Source: Mycobacterium sp. 4858 (lineage in GTDB: Bacteria > Actinomycetota > Actinomycetes > Mycobacteriales > Mycobacteriaceae). From it: 64,000 nucleotides of DNA. The notes below the pieces were generated by a model. That model searched no databases. It worked only from the letters and a program-made list of their open reading frames with translations, and was not told the origin of the DNA. The stretch lies in assembly GCF_900240975.1 (NCBI RefSeq), contig NZ_LT968775.1, positions 1,364,001-1,428,000 of the forward strand. The letters are read 5' to 3'. Position numbers and translations under genes: made by a program. Position 1 is the first letter of the stretch; the number at the start of each line of letters is the position of its first letter. Positions 54,464 to 62,868 of this stretch are shown piece by piece.

Positions 54464-56710
54464 TCAGGGTGTCTGCGCAGGGCGGAACCGTGCCTGGTCG
54501 TCGATGACCGTGACCGGTATGCCGTTGAGCGCACCGTTTCCGGACGGCTCGTCGATAAACGTCGGTGGGGAAAGCACATTCGTGTTGACCCCCGGTGAAC
54601 TGTTGGCGACCGACAGTCGAGTGCCCGGCTTGCCGTGCCCCCATCCGTGAGGCATCGACACCACGCCCGGTTTGATTGCGTCGGTGATCTCCACGGGCAC
54701 CTTGATCTCGCCGGCCGCCGACTTCACGGTGACGACGTCGTCGTCGGCGACACCGCAGCGCGCCGCGTCGTCGGGATGAATCAGCAACGTGCAGCGGTCC
54801 TTTCCCTTCATCAGCGCCGGCACGTTGTGCAGCCAGGTGTTGTTCGAGCGCAGGTGCCTGCGACTGACCAGGACCAGCGGCTCGGCGGGCCGCTCCAGCC
54901 GCGCCGTGAGCCTCGGCAGGTCATCCAGCAGGTATTGCGGGGCGAGATGGATCTTCTTGTCGAGGGTGCCCAAGATCTCGGGCAGCTGCGGCACCATCGG
55001 GCCGAAGTCTATGCCGTTCGGGTTGGCCTTGAGCATGTCCAGGGTGAGCCCGCCCGGGTTCTTGCCGTACTGGTCCCCGAACGGCCCGGTGCGCAGCGTG
55101 AGGTCCAGCATGCGCTCGGGGCCACCTTTCAAACCGGCTTCGTCATACAGCTTGCGGATCTCCGCGCCGTCGAGGCCCCGGGTGAAGGCGAGGTAGTCGA
55201 AGAAGCCGTCGTCGATCGCCGCGACGTCGACGTCCTCGGCCGGTGTCCCGGTGCATAGGCCGGTCAGCCGGATCAGGATCTCCCACTCGTGCGGGCGGTC
55301 GCCCGGATCAAACACCGGCGCGGAGTAGTTCGCGATGCTGCGGATCGCGAAAAGCAGGATCAGGTCGTCGTGGTGCGGCTGCTCCAGCGGGGACAGGCCC
55401 GGCAGGATCACATCGGCGTGCCGCGTCGTCTCGTTGAGCCAAAGGTCAACGGAGATCATCGCTTCCAGCGTCGGCAACACCTCGTCGAGCTTGTCGCCGC
55501 CCGGGGTGGACAGGACCGGATTGCCTGCGACGGTGATCAGCGCCTTGAGCTGGCCCTCGCCTGGGGTGGCGATCTCCTCGGCCATGCAGGACACCGGCGC
55601 CTGGCCCAGCACTTCCTTCGCCCCGCGCACCCGGGTGTGCCAGCGGCCGAATTCGGGCAGGCCGCCCTCCAGGCCGGGCAGCGGCTGCGTGGTGATCGAC
55701 CACGCCGCCGGCTTCGGAAACATCGCTCCCCCGGGCACGTCGAAGTGGCCGGTCAGGATGTTGATCACGTCCACCAGCCAGCTGGCCAGGCTGCCGAACT
55801 CTTGGTTGCACAAACCAATTCGCCCGTACACCACGGATCTCTCGGTGCCGGCGAGCTCCCGGGCCAGAAGCCGGATGCGGTGCCCGTCGATGCCGGTGAC
55901 CGCGCTGACCCGTTTCGGCGGCCACTCCGCGGCCACCCGGCGCATGGTGTCGACACCGTCGACGTGCGGCCCTGGATTGATCAGGTCTTCGTCGAACAGC
56001 GTGTGCGCCACGGCCAGCAGCAGCGCGGCGTCGGTGCCGGGCACGATGGGAAGCCATTCGTCGGCGCGGTCCGCCGTCTGCGTGCGCACCGGGTCGATCA
56101 CGATCACCTTGCCTCGCTTGCGGATCGCCTCGATCAGGCCCATCACGTTGGGCGCGGCCACCAGCGACCCCTGCGACGCGGCGGGGTTGGCCCCCATGAT
56201 GACCATCAGGTCGGTGCGTTCGATGTCGGGCACCGGGAAGTTCCACCAGAGGCCGTACATCAGGTGTGAGGACAGGTTCTTCGGCCATTGGTCGACCGTT
56301 CCCGGCGAATACGTCACCGGCATGCCGGACATACCCATCAGCACACCGGCGTACCGGGCCAGCGAAAACGAGTGCGCCAGCGGGTTGCCCGTGTAGGCGG
56401 TGACCGCGCCGATCCCGTATTTCTCGATCACCGGCGTCAGCAATTCGGTGCAGCGGCGGAAGGCCGCGTCCCAGCTGACCTCGCGCCATTGGCCGTCGAC
56501 CTTGATCATGGGCCGGCGGATGCGATCCGGGTCGTCGTGCAGCGCCGCAAGTGAGACACCCTTCGGGCAGATGTGTCCGCGGCTCCACACGTCGTCGCGG
56601 TTTCCCCGGATGCCGGTGACCTTGCCGCCGTCGACCCGAATCTCCAAGCCGCACATGGCTTCACAGAGGGGGCAGGTGCGCAGGTGCCTGCCGTCTTCGC
56701 CCGTTGTCAC
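54464..56710 (-). CDS. Molybdopterin oxidoreductase (DMSO-reductase family, FDH/nitrate-reductase-like)
   Basis: I start it at GTG 56710, giving 748 residues; longer frames upstream do not fit. The N-terminal 4Fe-4S motif is complete: Cys13, Cys16, Cys20 and Cys48 in TCPLCEAMCGLEIR ... GHICPKG. The body carries molybdopterin-family stretches such as VIMGANPAASQGSLVAAPNVMG and VIDPVRTQTADRADEWLPIVPGTDAALLLAVAH. The C-terminal cap is RRHLRSNNTWLHNVPALMKGKDRC. Redox substrate unknown; it has no adjacent FeS or membrane subunit genes, so it may work with a soluble partner. Formate or aldehyde oxidation are possibilities. Confidence 0.88.
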   Translation of the reverse strand: MTTGEDGRHLRTCPLCEAMCGLEIRVDGGKVTGIRGNRDDVWSRGHICPKGVSLAALHDDPDRIRRPMIKVDGQWREVSWDAAFRRCTELLTPVIEKYGIGAVTAYTGNPLAHSFSLARYAGVLMGMSGMPVTYSPGTVDQWPKNLSSHLMYGLWWNFPVPDIERTDLMVIMGANPAASQGSLVAAPNVMGLIEAIRKRGKVIVIDPVRTQTADRADEWLPIVPGTDAALLLAVAHTLFDEDLINPGPHVDGVDTMRRVAAEWPPKRVSAVTGIDGHRIRLLARELAGTERSVVYGRIGLCNQEFGSLASWLVDVINILTGHFDVPGGAMFPKPAAWSITTQPLPGLEGGLPEFGRWHTRVRGAKEVLGQAPVSCMAEEIATPGEGQLKALITVAGNPVLSTPGGDKLDEVLPTLEAMISVDLWLNETTRHADVILPGLSPLEQPHHDDLILLFAIRSIANYSAPVFDPGDRPHEWEILIRLTGLCTGTPAEDVDVAAIDDGFFDYLAFTRGLDGAEIRKLYDEAGLKGGPERMLDLTLRTGPFGDQYGKNPGGLTLDMLKANPNGIDFGPMVPQLPEILGTLDKKIHLAPQYLLDDLPRLTARLERPAEPLVLVSRRHLRSNNTWLHNVPALMKGKDRCTLLIHPDDAARCGVADDDVVTVKSAAGEIKVPVEITDAIKPGVVSMPHGWGHGKPGTRLSVANSSPGVNTNVLSPPTFIDEPSGNGALNGIPVTVIDDQARFRPAQTP

Positions 56711-56848
56711 CCACCCACTGTATTCCGCTACCGACCGTCGCGGAAGTGGCAAAATGCGGCAACCGGCGGCCGACGAATTCCTTGAGAGACATTTGAATCG
56801 GGTCGGTGCGCTGTACAAGGGCGAGTCGCCGAACTTAGCGTCGACGCC

Positions 56849-57025
56849 GTGAGCGATCACGCCACCGCCATCGAATACCTGCGCGCTGAAGTCATCGACC
56901 GGATAGACGCCCAGCCCTTCGAGGACTGGTCCCCCGCCCTGCTGCGGGCCCTGATCGCGGTCTTCGACCTGAACGGCGTGGTCCCGGCCACCCCCCGCGC
57001 CTTCCGGCCGCACATCGTGAAGTAG
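56849..57025 (+). CDS. 58-residue small protein with leaderless-type start
   Basis: GTG 56849 opens a frame starting VSDHATAIEYLRAEVIDRID and ending in RPHIVK at the TAG at 57023-57025. TAGCGT (56836-56841) ends 7 bases before the GTG, the spacing of a leaderless mycobacterial -10 box. The protein is acidic then Arg-rich with an amphipathic helix and a central WSPALLRALIAVFDL. No signal peptide. Function unknown. It is divergent from the molybdopterin gene. Confidence 0.6.
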   Translation: MSDHATAIEYLRAEVIDRIDAQPFEDWSPALLRALIAVFDLNGVVPATPRAFRPHIVK

Positions 57026-57148
57026 CCGTCGCAAGCGCGAAAACGGCACTGGCAGAGCGCTTTCCACGACGCCTCGGTGACGGGGCAACGTCCGCGTATT
57101 AGGCTCCGGGAAAGCCCGGCAACCCGGCGGGAGAACGGAGCCACCGCG

Positions 57149-57583
57149 GTGGAGATGTGGGAACTGTCCGCGCGTGAGCGGATCCGCGACACGATCGCCC
57201 GCTACAACTGGGCCGGAGACGCCGGCGATGCGGACGGCCTGGCCGCGACGTTCTGCGTGGACGGCGTCCTGGAAATCCGCGGCCGCGAGCCGCTGCGGGG
57301 ACGATCGGCGATCGCCGCGTTTCTGCGCGGTGTGGCCGTCACCCGGGAAGCAGACGTCAAGCCGATCGTCCGGCACATCGTCACCAACGTGCTGTTCACC
57401 GGGCTCAGCCACGACACGGCGCACGTCTCGTCGTACTTCACCGTGGTCACCCACGTCGGCCTCGACCATGCCGGCCGCTACCGCGACACCTTGGTGCCCG
57501 ACGGCGGCACCTGGCTCATCAGCCATCGAAAGGTGTCGACCGACTGGGTGGCCCCGGACTCCGCCATGGCTCACCGCAGATGA
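57149..57583 (+). CDS. SnoaL/NTF2-like protein
   Basis: The GTG at 57149 (GGAG about 10 bases upstream) gives 144 residues; ATG 57155 is an alternative. The cone-shaped SnoaL fold is suggested by RIRDTIARYNWAGDAGDADGLAATFCVDGVLEIRGREPLRGRSAI and the C-terminal YRDTLVPDGGTWLISHRKVSTDW. Family members are polyketide cyclases, isomerases or hydrolases without a common catalytic motif. The substrate cannot be inferred. It is followed by a 183-base gap. Confidence 0.78.
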   Translation: MEMWELSARERIRDTIARYNWAGDAGDADGLAATFCVDGVLEIRGREPLRGRSAIAAFLRGVAVTREADVKPIVRHIVTNVLFTGLSHDTAHVSSYFTVVTHVGLDHAGRYRDTLVPDGGTWLISHRKVSTDWVAPDSAMAHRR

Positions 57584-57727
57584 ACGTCGGTGGCGATTCC
57601 GTTGAATGTCTGGCCGACGATGTTTGCCGCGGACCGCTCAACGGCTACAGATAGAAATCACACCTAGACATTGCGGTTGATCCTGATTGCGTTCGCCGGT
57701 GGGCCCCGGGACTGAGCGCACGCTGTG

Positions 57728-57740
57728 TGACCAGCGGTCA
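57728..57740. promoter_or_regulatory. Inverted repeat upstream of the WS/DGAT gene
   Basis: TGACC-AGC-GGTCA is a perfect 5-bp inverted repeat, 26 bases before the WS/DGAT ATG. It is a possible regulator site; the binding protein is not identified. The rest of the 57584-57766 gap shows no gene. Confidence 0.35.
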
Positions 57741-57766
57741 TAGCCGCACCGACGAGACGAGCGGAT

Positions 57767-59155
57767 ATGGAACGACTGAGCGGTTTTGACGCGTTCTTCC
57801 TGTACATGGAATCACCGACGCAGCCCTTGAACGTTTGCTGCGTGCTGGAGTTGGACCCGTCGACCATGCCGGGTGGCTACACATTCGGCCGGTTGCATGA
57901 AGCGCTGTCGGCGCGGCTGGACGCGGTGCCGGAATTCCGTCTCAAGCTGGCCGACAGCCAACTGAACCTCGACCATCCGGTGTGGACCGACGACGATGAT
58001 TTCGACCTCGGGCGGCATCTGCACCGTGCTGCGGTCCCGGCGCCCGGCGGGCCCCGGGAGTTAGCGGAGATCTGTGGTCACGTCGCCGGGCTCCCACTCG
58101 ATCGCGATCGACCGCTGTGGGAGATGTGGGTGATCGAGGGCCTGCACGGCAACGAGGCGCTGGCCGTCGTCCTCAAGGTTCACCACGCGGTGGTGGACGG
58201 GGTGGGTGGGGCCAACCTGTTGGCCCAGTTGTGCAGCAGCGCGCCCGACGCCCCGGCGCCGGAACCCGCCACCCGCGTCGGCGCGGCGAATCCCCTGCTG
58301 ATCGCCGCCTCCGGGCTGGTCGCCGCCGGGCTGCGGCCGTGGCGCCTGGCCAAGGTGTTGCCGACGACCGCGCTGACGCTGGCCCAGACGGTGCTGCGCG
58401 CCCGCGGCGGTGGACACACCATGGCGGCCCCCTTCGCCGGGCCGCCGACGCCTTTCAGCGGCCGCTTCACCAAACGCCGCAACGTCGCCTTGGCCAGCCT
58501 GGACCTTGAAGACGTCAAGAAGGTCAAGAACAGGTTCGGCGTCACCGTCAACGACGTGGTCACCGCGCTGTGCGCGGGGGCGCTGCGGCAGTTCTTGCTG
58601 GAGCGGGGCGAACTGACCGACAGGCCGCTGGTGGCCAGTGTGCCGGTTTCGGTCCGGGGCAAATCGGACCGGCCGGGCCGCAACCAGACCACCTGGATGC
58701 TGTGCCGGCTGGAAACCCACATCGACGACCCGGCGCAACGACTGCGCAGCATCGCCGAAGGCAACACCGCCGCCAAGGAGCACGCCGCCGCCCTCGGTCC
58801 CAGCCTGCTGCAGGACTGGACGCAGGTGGCCGGACAGACGATGTTCGGCGCCGCGATGAAGCTGCTGCCGCGCATACCCCTGCCTGAGAAGCCGCCGCAC
58901 AACCTGGTGATGTCCAACGTGCCCGGCCCGCAGGAACAGCTCTACTTCCTGGGCTGCCGGCTCGACGCCATGTACCCGCTCGGCCCGATCATCGCCGGCG
59001 CCGGACTCAACATCACCGTGATGTCGCTCAACGGGCGGCTCGGCATCGGCCTCATCGCCTGCCCCGACCTGGTCGCCGACCTGTGGGACGTCGCCGACGC
59101 CTTCCCCGCCGCGCTCAAAGAGCTGCTGAATTGCAGCGAACCCAGCCACGATTAA
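57767..59155 (+). CDS. Wax ester synthase / diacylglycerol acyltransferase (WS/DGAT, Tgs-like)
   Basis: The 462-residue acyltransferase makes triacylglycerol or wax esters from acyl-CoA. N-terminal MERLSGFDAFFLYMESPTQPLNV and the active site HHAVVDGVGG (about residues 139-148, HHxxxDG) are clear, as are the middle and C-terminal parts NDVVTALCAGALRQFL and NLVMSNVPGPQEQLYFLGCRLDAMYPLGPI. Mycobacteria carry many such Tgs paralogues for storage-lipid accumulation. It is preceded by a 183-base gap and followed after 57 bases by the hydrolase gene. Confidence 0.93.
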   Translation: MERLSGFDAFFLYMESPTQPLNVCCVLELDPSTMPGGYTFGRLHEALSARLDAVPEFRLKLADSQLNLDHPVWTDDDDFDLGRHLHRAAVPAPGGPRELAEICGHVAGLPLDRDRPLWEMWVIEGLHGNEALAVVLKVHHAVVDGVGGANLLAQLCSSAPDAPAPEPATRVGAANPLLIAASGLVAAGLRPWRLAKVLPTTALTLAQTVLRARGGGHTMAAPFAGPPTPFSGRFTKRRNVALASLDLEDVKKVKNRFGVTVNDVVTALCAGALRQFLLERGELTDRPLVASVPVSVRGKSDRPGRNQTTWMLCRLETHIDDPAQRLRSIAEGNTAAKEHAAALGPSLLQDWTQVAGQTMFGAAMKLLPRIPLPEKPPHNLVMSNVPGPQEQLYFLGCRLDAMYPLGPIIAGAGLNITVMSLNGRLGIGLIACPDLVADLWDVADAFPAALKELLNCSEPSHD

Positions 59156-59212
59156 ACCCGGCCCGCGCAGCCCCGTCGGACCACGCGGCCGTGGCATGGC
59201 AAGGTGACTTCC

Positions 59213-60076
59213 GTGGCACACACCGTTGCGCAACATGACCTGCGTGAAATCAGCACTCCCAAGGGCGCTTTGCGTTACTACGACACCGGCCCGGAATCCG
59301 CCCCGGTGCTGCTGTTCCTGCACGGCTCCGGCCCGGGCGTCACCGGATGGCGCAACTTTCGCGGCATCCTGCCCGCGTTCGCCGAGCGGTTCCGCTGCCT
59401 GATCCTGGAGTTTCCCGGCTTCGGTGTCAGCGACGACTTCGGCGGCCACCCGATGGTCACCGCGTTCGGGACCGTGTCGCCCTTCCTGGACGCGCTCGAG
59501 GTCCGGAAGGTGCACATCGTCGGCAATTCGATGGGCGGCGGGGTCGGCATCAACTTCGCCACCCACAACCCCGACCGCGTCGACCGATTGGTGACCATCG
59601 GCGGCATCGGGACCAACATCTTCAGCCCGAGCCCGAGCGAGGGCATCCGGCTGCTGCAGGAGTTCGTCGAGGACCCCACCCGGCAGCGGCTGGTCGACTG
59701 GCTCAAGTCGATGGTCTACGACCAGGCGCTGATCACCGAGGAGCTGATCGCGGAACGCTGGGAGCTGGCCACCGACCCGGACACGCTGGCCGCGGCGCGC
59801 CGCATGTACGGGAAGGCGGCCTTCGCCGCGATGAACGCCGCGATGGCCGCCTCCGACCGCCCGATGCCGTGGGCCGTCATGCACAAGCTGACCGCGCCCA
59901 CCCTGCTGACGTGGGGACGCGACGACCGGGTGAGCCCGCCGGACATGGCCCTCATCCCGATGCGCACCATCCCCAACGCGGAGCTGCACATCTTCCCCAA
60001 TTCCGGGCACTGGGCGATGATCGAGGCCCGGGAGGCGTTCGAGAGCGTCGTGCTGGCGTTCCTCTCGCGGGGCTAG
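59213..60076 (+). CDS. Alpha/beta hydrolase, HsaD/BphD-like meta-cleavage product hydrolase
   Basis: From GTG 59213 (287 residues; another GTG at 59204 is possible) the protein has LFLHGSGPGVTGWRNFRGILPAF (about residues 28-50), nucleophile elbow GNSMGGGVGINFA (Ser near 105), Asp in TWGRDDRVSPPDMA and His in NSGHWAMIE. These are typical of C-C bond hydrolases such as HsaD, which splits the steroid-derived meta-cleavage product. Its neighbours, two Hsa-type enzymes, support that role. Confidence 0.87.
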   Translation: MAHTVAQHDLREISTPKGALRYYDTGPESAPVLLFLHGSGPGVTGWRNFRGILPAFAERFRCLILEFPGFGVSDDFGGHPMVTAFGTVSPFLDALEVRKVHIVGNSMGGGVGINFATHNPDRVDRLVTIGGIGTNIFSPSPSEGIRLLQEFVEDPTRQRLVDWLKSMVYDQALITEELIAERWELATDPDTLAAARRMYGKAAFAAMNAAMAASDRPMPWAVMHKLTAPTLLTWGRDDRVSPPDMALIPMRTIPNAELHIFPNSGHWAMIEAREAFESVVLAFLSRG

Positions 60077-60149
60077 CGGCGACGGCCAGCGCGGCGAAGC
60101 CGGGCGAAGCGGGTCGATGCCATCTACACGCCGACGCCCGTGTCTCCCC

Positions 60150-60208
60150 TCGAAATCGACGCCAGCGCGGAAAAGTGTGAGAAGAGTTGGCGCTAACGTC
60201 GATTTCGA
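60150..60208. terminator. Long inverted repeat between convergent genes
   Basis: TCGAAATCGACG (60150-60161) is exactly complementary to CGTCGATTTCGA (60197-60208), and the inner bases AGCGC/GCGCT can extend the stem. The hairpin sits between the HsaD-like and SnoaL-like convergent genes and would fold on either strand, so it may be a bidirectional terminator; there is no T-tract. It resembles dispersed mycobacterial intergenic repeats, which I cannot confirm here. Confidence 0.55.
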
Positions 60209-60212
60209 CGGC

Positions 60213-60683
60213 CTAGCCGGCGAGGCCTTGGGTCAGCAACGCGCGCGCGTCCGGATTGCCGTCCAGGACACGGGTGGTGCGGACGCCGATCCGCCACTCG
60301 CCGTCGATCCGCAGCAGCGTGAAATGGTTTGCCGCGCAACGCCATACCCGATAGCCGTCGCCGTCTCGGACCAGCACCAACGACTCGCACACCGCCACCG
60401 CTGAGTCGCCGCTCACGGTGACGACGCACGGTCCGAGGAAGTGACAGCACCCCTTGGCCACCAGGTTCTGGTGGGCCGGCGACTGCACCATGGCGCGCAC
60501 CTCCGCGCGGCCCTCCATGCGCCAGCCGTCGACGTCGTAGCTGCCGTCGCGCGTCCACAAACGCGCGGCCGCTTCGGCGTCCCCCGCATCCACCGCCGGG
60601 CCGTAGGAGGCGATGAGGCGGGCGATGTCGCGTTCGTCCTCGAGTCGGCGCAGCCGTGCCGCGATGTCGTCGACATCGGTCAT
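60213..60683 (-). CDS. SnoaL/NTF2-like (bile-acid 7-alpha-dehydratase-like) protein
   Basis: From ATG 60683 (GATGAGGAGAAAA upstream) the product is 156 residues: DERDIARLIASYGPAVDAGDAEAAARLWTRDGSYDVDGWRMEGRAEVRAMV, then HFLGPCVVTVSGDSAVAVCESLVLV and RCAANHFTLLRIDGEWRIGVRTTRVLDG. The pattern matches the SnoaL-like_4 group with members in steroid and aromatic clusters; some catalyse dehydration or isomerisation. It is divergent from the HsaA-like gene and convergent with the hydrolase. No catalytic residues can be assigned with certainty. Confidence 0.8.
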   Translation of the reverse strand: MTDVDDIAARLRRLEDERDIARLIASYGPAVDAGDAEAAARLWTRDGSYDVDGWRMEGRAEVRAMVQSPAHQNLVAKGCCHFLGPCVVTVSGDSAVAVCESLVLVRDGDGYRVWRCAANHFTLLRIDGEWRIGVRTTRVLDGNPDARALLTQGLAG

Positions 60684-60753
60684 GGTTTTCTCCTCATCGT
60701 CGGGGTTACTGCGGTAGACCATTACTAAGCCCTCACACGTTAGGACGAACTGC

Positions 60754-61950
60754 ATGAGCGAGCGGGTTCCGAACCGGGTAATCGACCGGGTCATTGAACT
60801 AGGCGACCAGCTGCGCGACCAGGCCGCCGAAGCCGAGCGGATCGGCCGGCTCACCGACGACACGGTCAAGCTGATGAAGGGCGCGGGCCTGATCCGGATG
60901 CTGCAGACCAAGCAGTATCAAGGCTTCGAGGTCCACCCGCGCGAGTTCGCCGAGACGACGATGGCGACCGCGGCGCTGGACCCGGCCGCCGGCTGGATCG
61001 TCGGCGTGGTGGGCGTGCACCCCTACCAGTTGGCCTACGCGGATCCGAAGGTGGCCGCCGAGATCTGGGCCGACGACGTCGACACGTGGATGGCCTCCCC
61101 CTACGCGCCGCAGGGGGTGGCCAGGCCGGTCGACGGCGGCTATTTGTTCAACGGCCGATGGCAGTTCAGCTCGGGCACCGACCACTGCGACTGGATCATC
61201 CTGGGCGCGATGCTGGGCGACGACAAGGGCATTCCGATCATGCCGCCGCAGATGTTGCACATGATCCTGCCGCGCAAGGACTACGAGATCGTCGAGGACT
61301 CGTGGAACGTGGTGGGGCTGCGGGGAACCGGCTCCAAGGACGTCATCGTCTCCGACGCGTTCGTCCCGTCCTACCGGACGATGGACGCGACCAAGGTGAT
61401 GGACGGCACCGCCCAGCGTGAGGCCGGCATGACCGAACCGCTGTACCTGATGCCGTGGTCGACGATGTTCCCCCTGGGCATCTCCGCGGCGACCATCGGC
61501 ATCGCCGAGGGCGCGCTGGCCGCGCACCTGGATTACCAGCGCGGGCGCGTCGGCGCCACCGGAACCGCGATCAAGGACGACCCCTACGTGATGCACGCGA
61601 TCGGCGAGGCCGCCGCCGACATCAACGCCGCCCGCCAGGAACTGCTGGCCAACGCCGACCGCATCTACGACATGGTCGCCGCCGGCAAGGAGGTGTCGTT
61701 CGCCGACCGCGCGGCCGGGCGGCGCACCCAGATCCGCGCGGTGTGGCGCGCGGTGGCGGCGGTCGACGAGATCTTCGCCCGCTCGGGCGGCAACGCGGCA
61801 CGCATGGACAAGCCGCTGCAACGGTATTGGCGCGACGTGCACGTCGGCCACCTGCACGCCATCCACGTCCCCGGCACCGCCTATCACGCGTCGGCGCTGA
61901 GTTCGCTGGGTATCGATCCGCCCGAGGGCCCCCTGCGGGCTTTGATCTAG
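60754..61950 (+). CDS. HsaA-like flavin-dependent monooxygenase (acyl-CoA dehydrogenase fold)
   Basis: A 398-residue protein of the group-D flavin monooxygenases, which hydroxylate phenolic steroid rings (HsaA makes a catechol from 3-HSA) using reduced flavin supplied by a separate reductase (HsaB). The sequence resembles HsaA along its length: MATAALDPAAGWIVGVVGVHPYQLA, YLFNGRWQFSSGTDHCDWIILG, NVVGLRGTGSKDVIVSDAFVP, and the C-terminal RYWRDVHVGHLHAIHVPGTAY. No reductase gene is visible nearby. It is 9 bases upstream of the dioxygenase gene, so the pair is an operon. Confidence 0.87.
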   Translation: MSERVPNRVIDRVIELGDQLRDQAAEAERIGRLTDDTVKLMKGAGLIRMLQTKQYQGFEVHPREFAETTMATAALDPAAGWIVGVVGVHPYQLAYADPKVAAEIWADDVDTWMASPYAPQGVARPVDGGYLFNGRWQFSSGTDHCDWIILGAMLGDDKGIPIMPPQMLHMILPRKDYEIVEDSWNVVGLRGTGSKDVIVSDAFVPSYRTMDATKVMDGTAQREAGMTEPLYLMPWSTMFPLGISAATIGIAEGALAAHLDYQRGRVGATGTAIKDDPYVMHAIGEAAADINAARQELLANADRIYDMVAAGKEVSFADRAAGRRTQIRAVWRAVAAVDEIFARSGGNAARMDKPLQRYWRDVHVGHLHAIHVPGTAYHASALSSLGIDPPEGPLRALI

Positions 61951-61959
61951 GAGAGCGCG

Positions 61960-62868
61960 TTGACCGATCTGAAAAGCCTGGGCTACATCACCGTTTCGAC
62001 GAACGACGTCGACCGTTGGCGGCACTTCGCCTTCGGCGTGCTGGGTTTCGCCGAGGGCAAGGGCCCCGACCCCGACGCGCTGTATCTGCGGATGGACGAG
62101 CGCGCAGCCCGGCTGATCGTGGTGCCCGGCGACAGCGACCGGGTGCTCACCGTCGGCTGGGAGGTGCGCGACCGCGCTGCCCTGCAACGGGTGAAGGCCA
62201 CCCTGGACACCGCCGGGACCCCGTTCAAGCAGCTGTCCACCGACGAGGCCGAGCAACGCCGGGTGGAAGAGGTGATCACCTTCGAGGACCCGGCCGGCAC
62301 CACGCTCGAGGTGTTCCACGGTGCGGTGCTCGACCACAGCCCGGTCGTCACCCCGTTCGGCGCGAGATTCGTCACCGGCGACCAGGGCATGGGCCACGTG
62401 GTCATACCCGCCACCGACCCCGGCGCGCTGTTCGACTTCTACACCGAGGTGCTGGGTTTCCGGTCCCGCGGCGCGTTCCGGGTGCCGCTGCCGAAAGAGT
62501 TTGGGCCCGTGCGGGTTCGGTTCCTGGGCATCAACGAGCGACACCACAGCCTGGCGATCGTGCCGGCCGCACACCAGCGCGACCCGCGCGTGGTGCACAT
62601 CATGGTCGAGGTCGACAGCCTCGACGCCGTCGGGCAGGCCCTGGACCGGGTCAACGCCGACGGCTTCCAGCTGTCCTCCACCCTGGGCCGGCACACCAAC
62701 GACAAGATGGTGTCGTTCTACGTCCGCGCGCCCGGTGACTGGGACATCGAATTCGGCACCGACGGCATGCGCGTCGACGAAAGCTATTACACCGCAGAGG
62801 AAATCACCGCCGACAGCTACTGGGGCCACCAGTGGATCGGCGACATGCCCGCGGCCATGCGGTTATGA
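61960..62868 (+). CDS. HsaC-like extradiol catechol dioxygenase (VOC superfamily)
   Basis: The 302-residue two-domain extradiol dioxygenase starts at TTG 61960 behind GGAGAG. The iron ligands are visible: His in MGHVVI, His in RHHSLAIVP and Glu in WDIEFGTDG. It should open a catechol by meta-cleavage, as HsaC does with 3,4-DHSA, with the HsaD-like hydrolase then splitting the product. The preceding HsaA-like gene would supply the catechol. Its stop overlaps the next start (ATGA). Confidence 0.88.
   Translation: MTDLKSLGYITVSTNDVDRWRHFAFGVLGFAEGKGPDPDALYLRMDERAARLIVVPGDSDRVLTVGWEVRDRAALQRVKATLDTAGTPFKQLSTDEAEQRRVEEVITFEDPAGTTLEVFHGAVLDHSPVVTPFGARFVTGDQGMGHVVIPATDPGALFDFYTEVLGFRSRGAFRVPLPKEFGPVRVRFLGINERHHSLAIVPAAHQRDPRVVHIMVEVDSLDAVGQALDRVNADGFQLSSTLGRHTNDKMVSFYVRAPGDWDIEFGTDGMRVDESYYTAEEITADSYWGHQWIGDMPAAMRL

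Noticed and set aside
56711..57574. N-terminal extension of the molybdopterin oxidoreductase
   Set aside because: The extra residues show no FeS or twin-Arg motif and overlap the divergent small gene and part of the SnoaL-like gene; GTG 56710 places the FeS Cys motif at the usual position.
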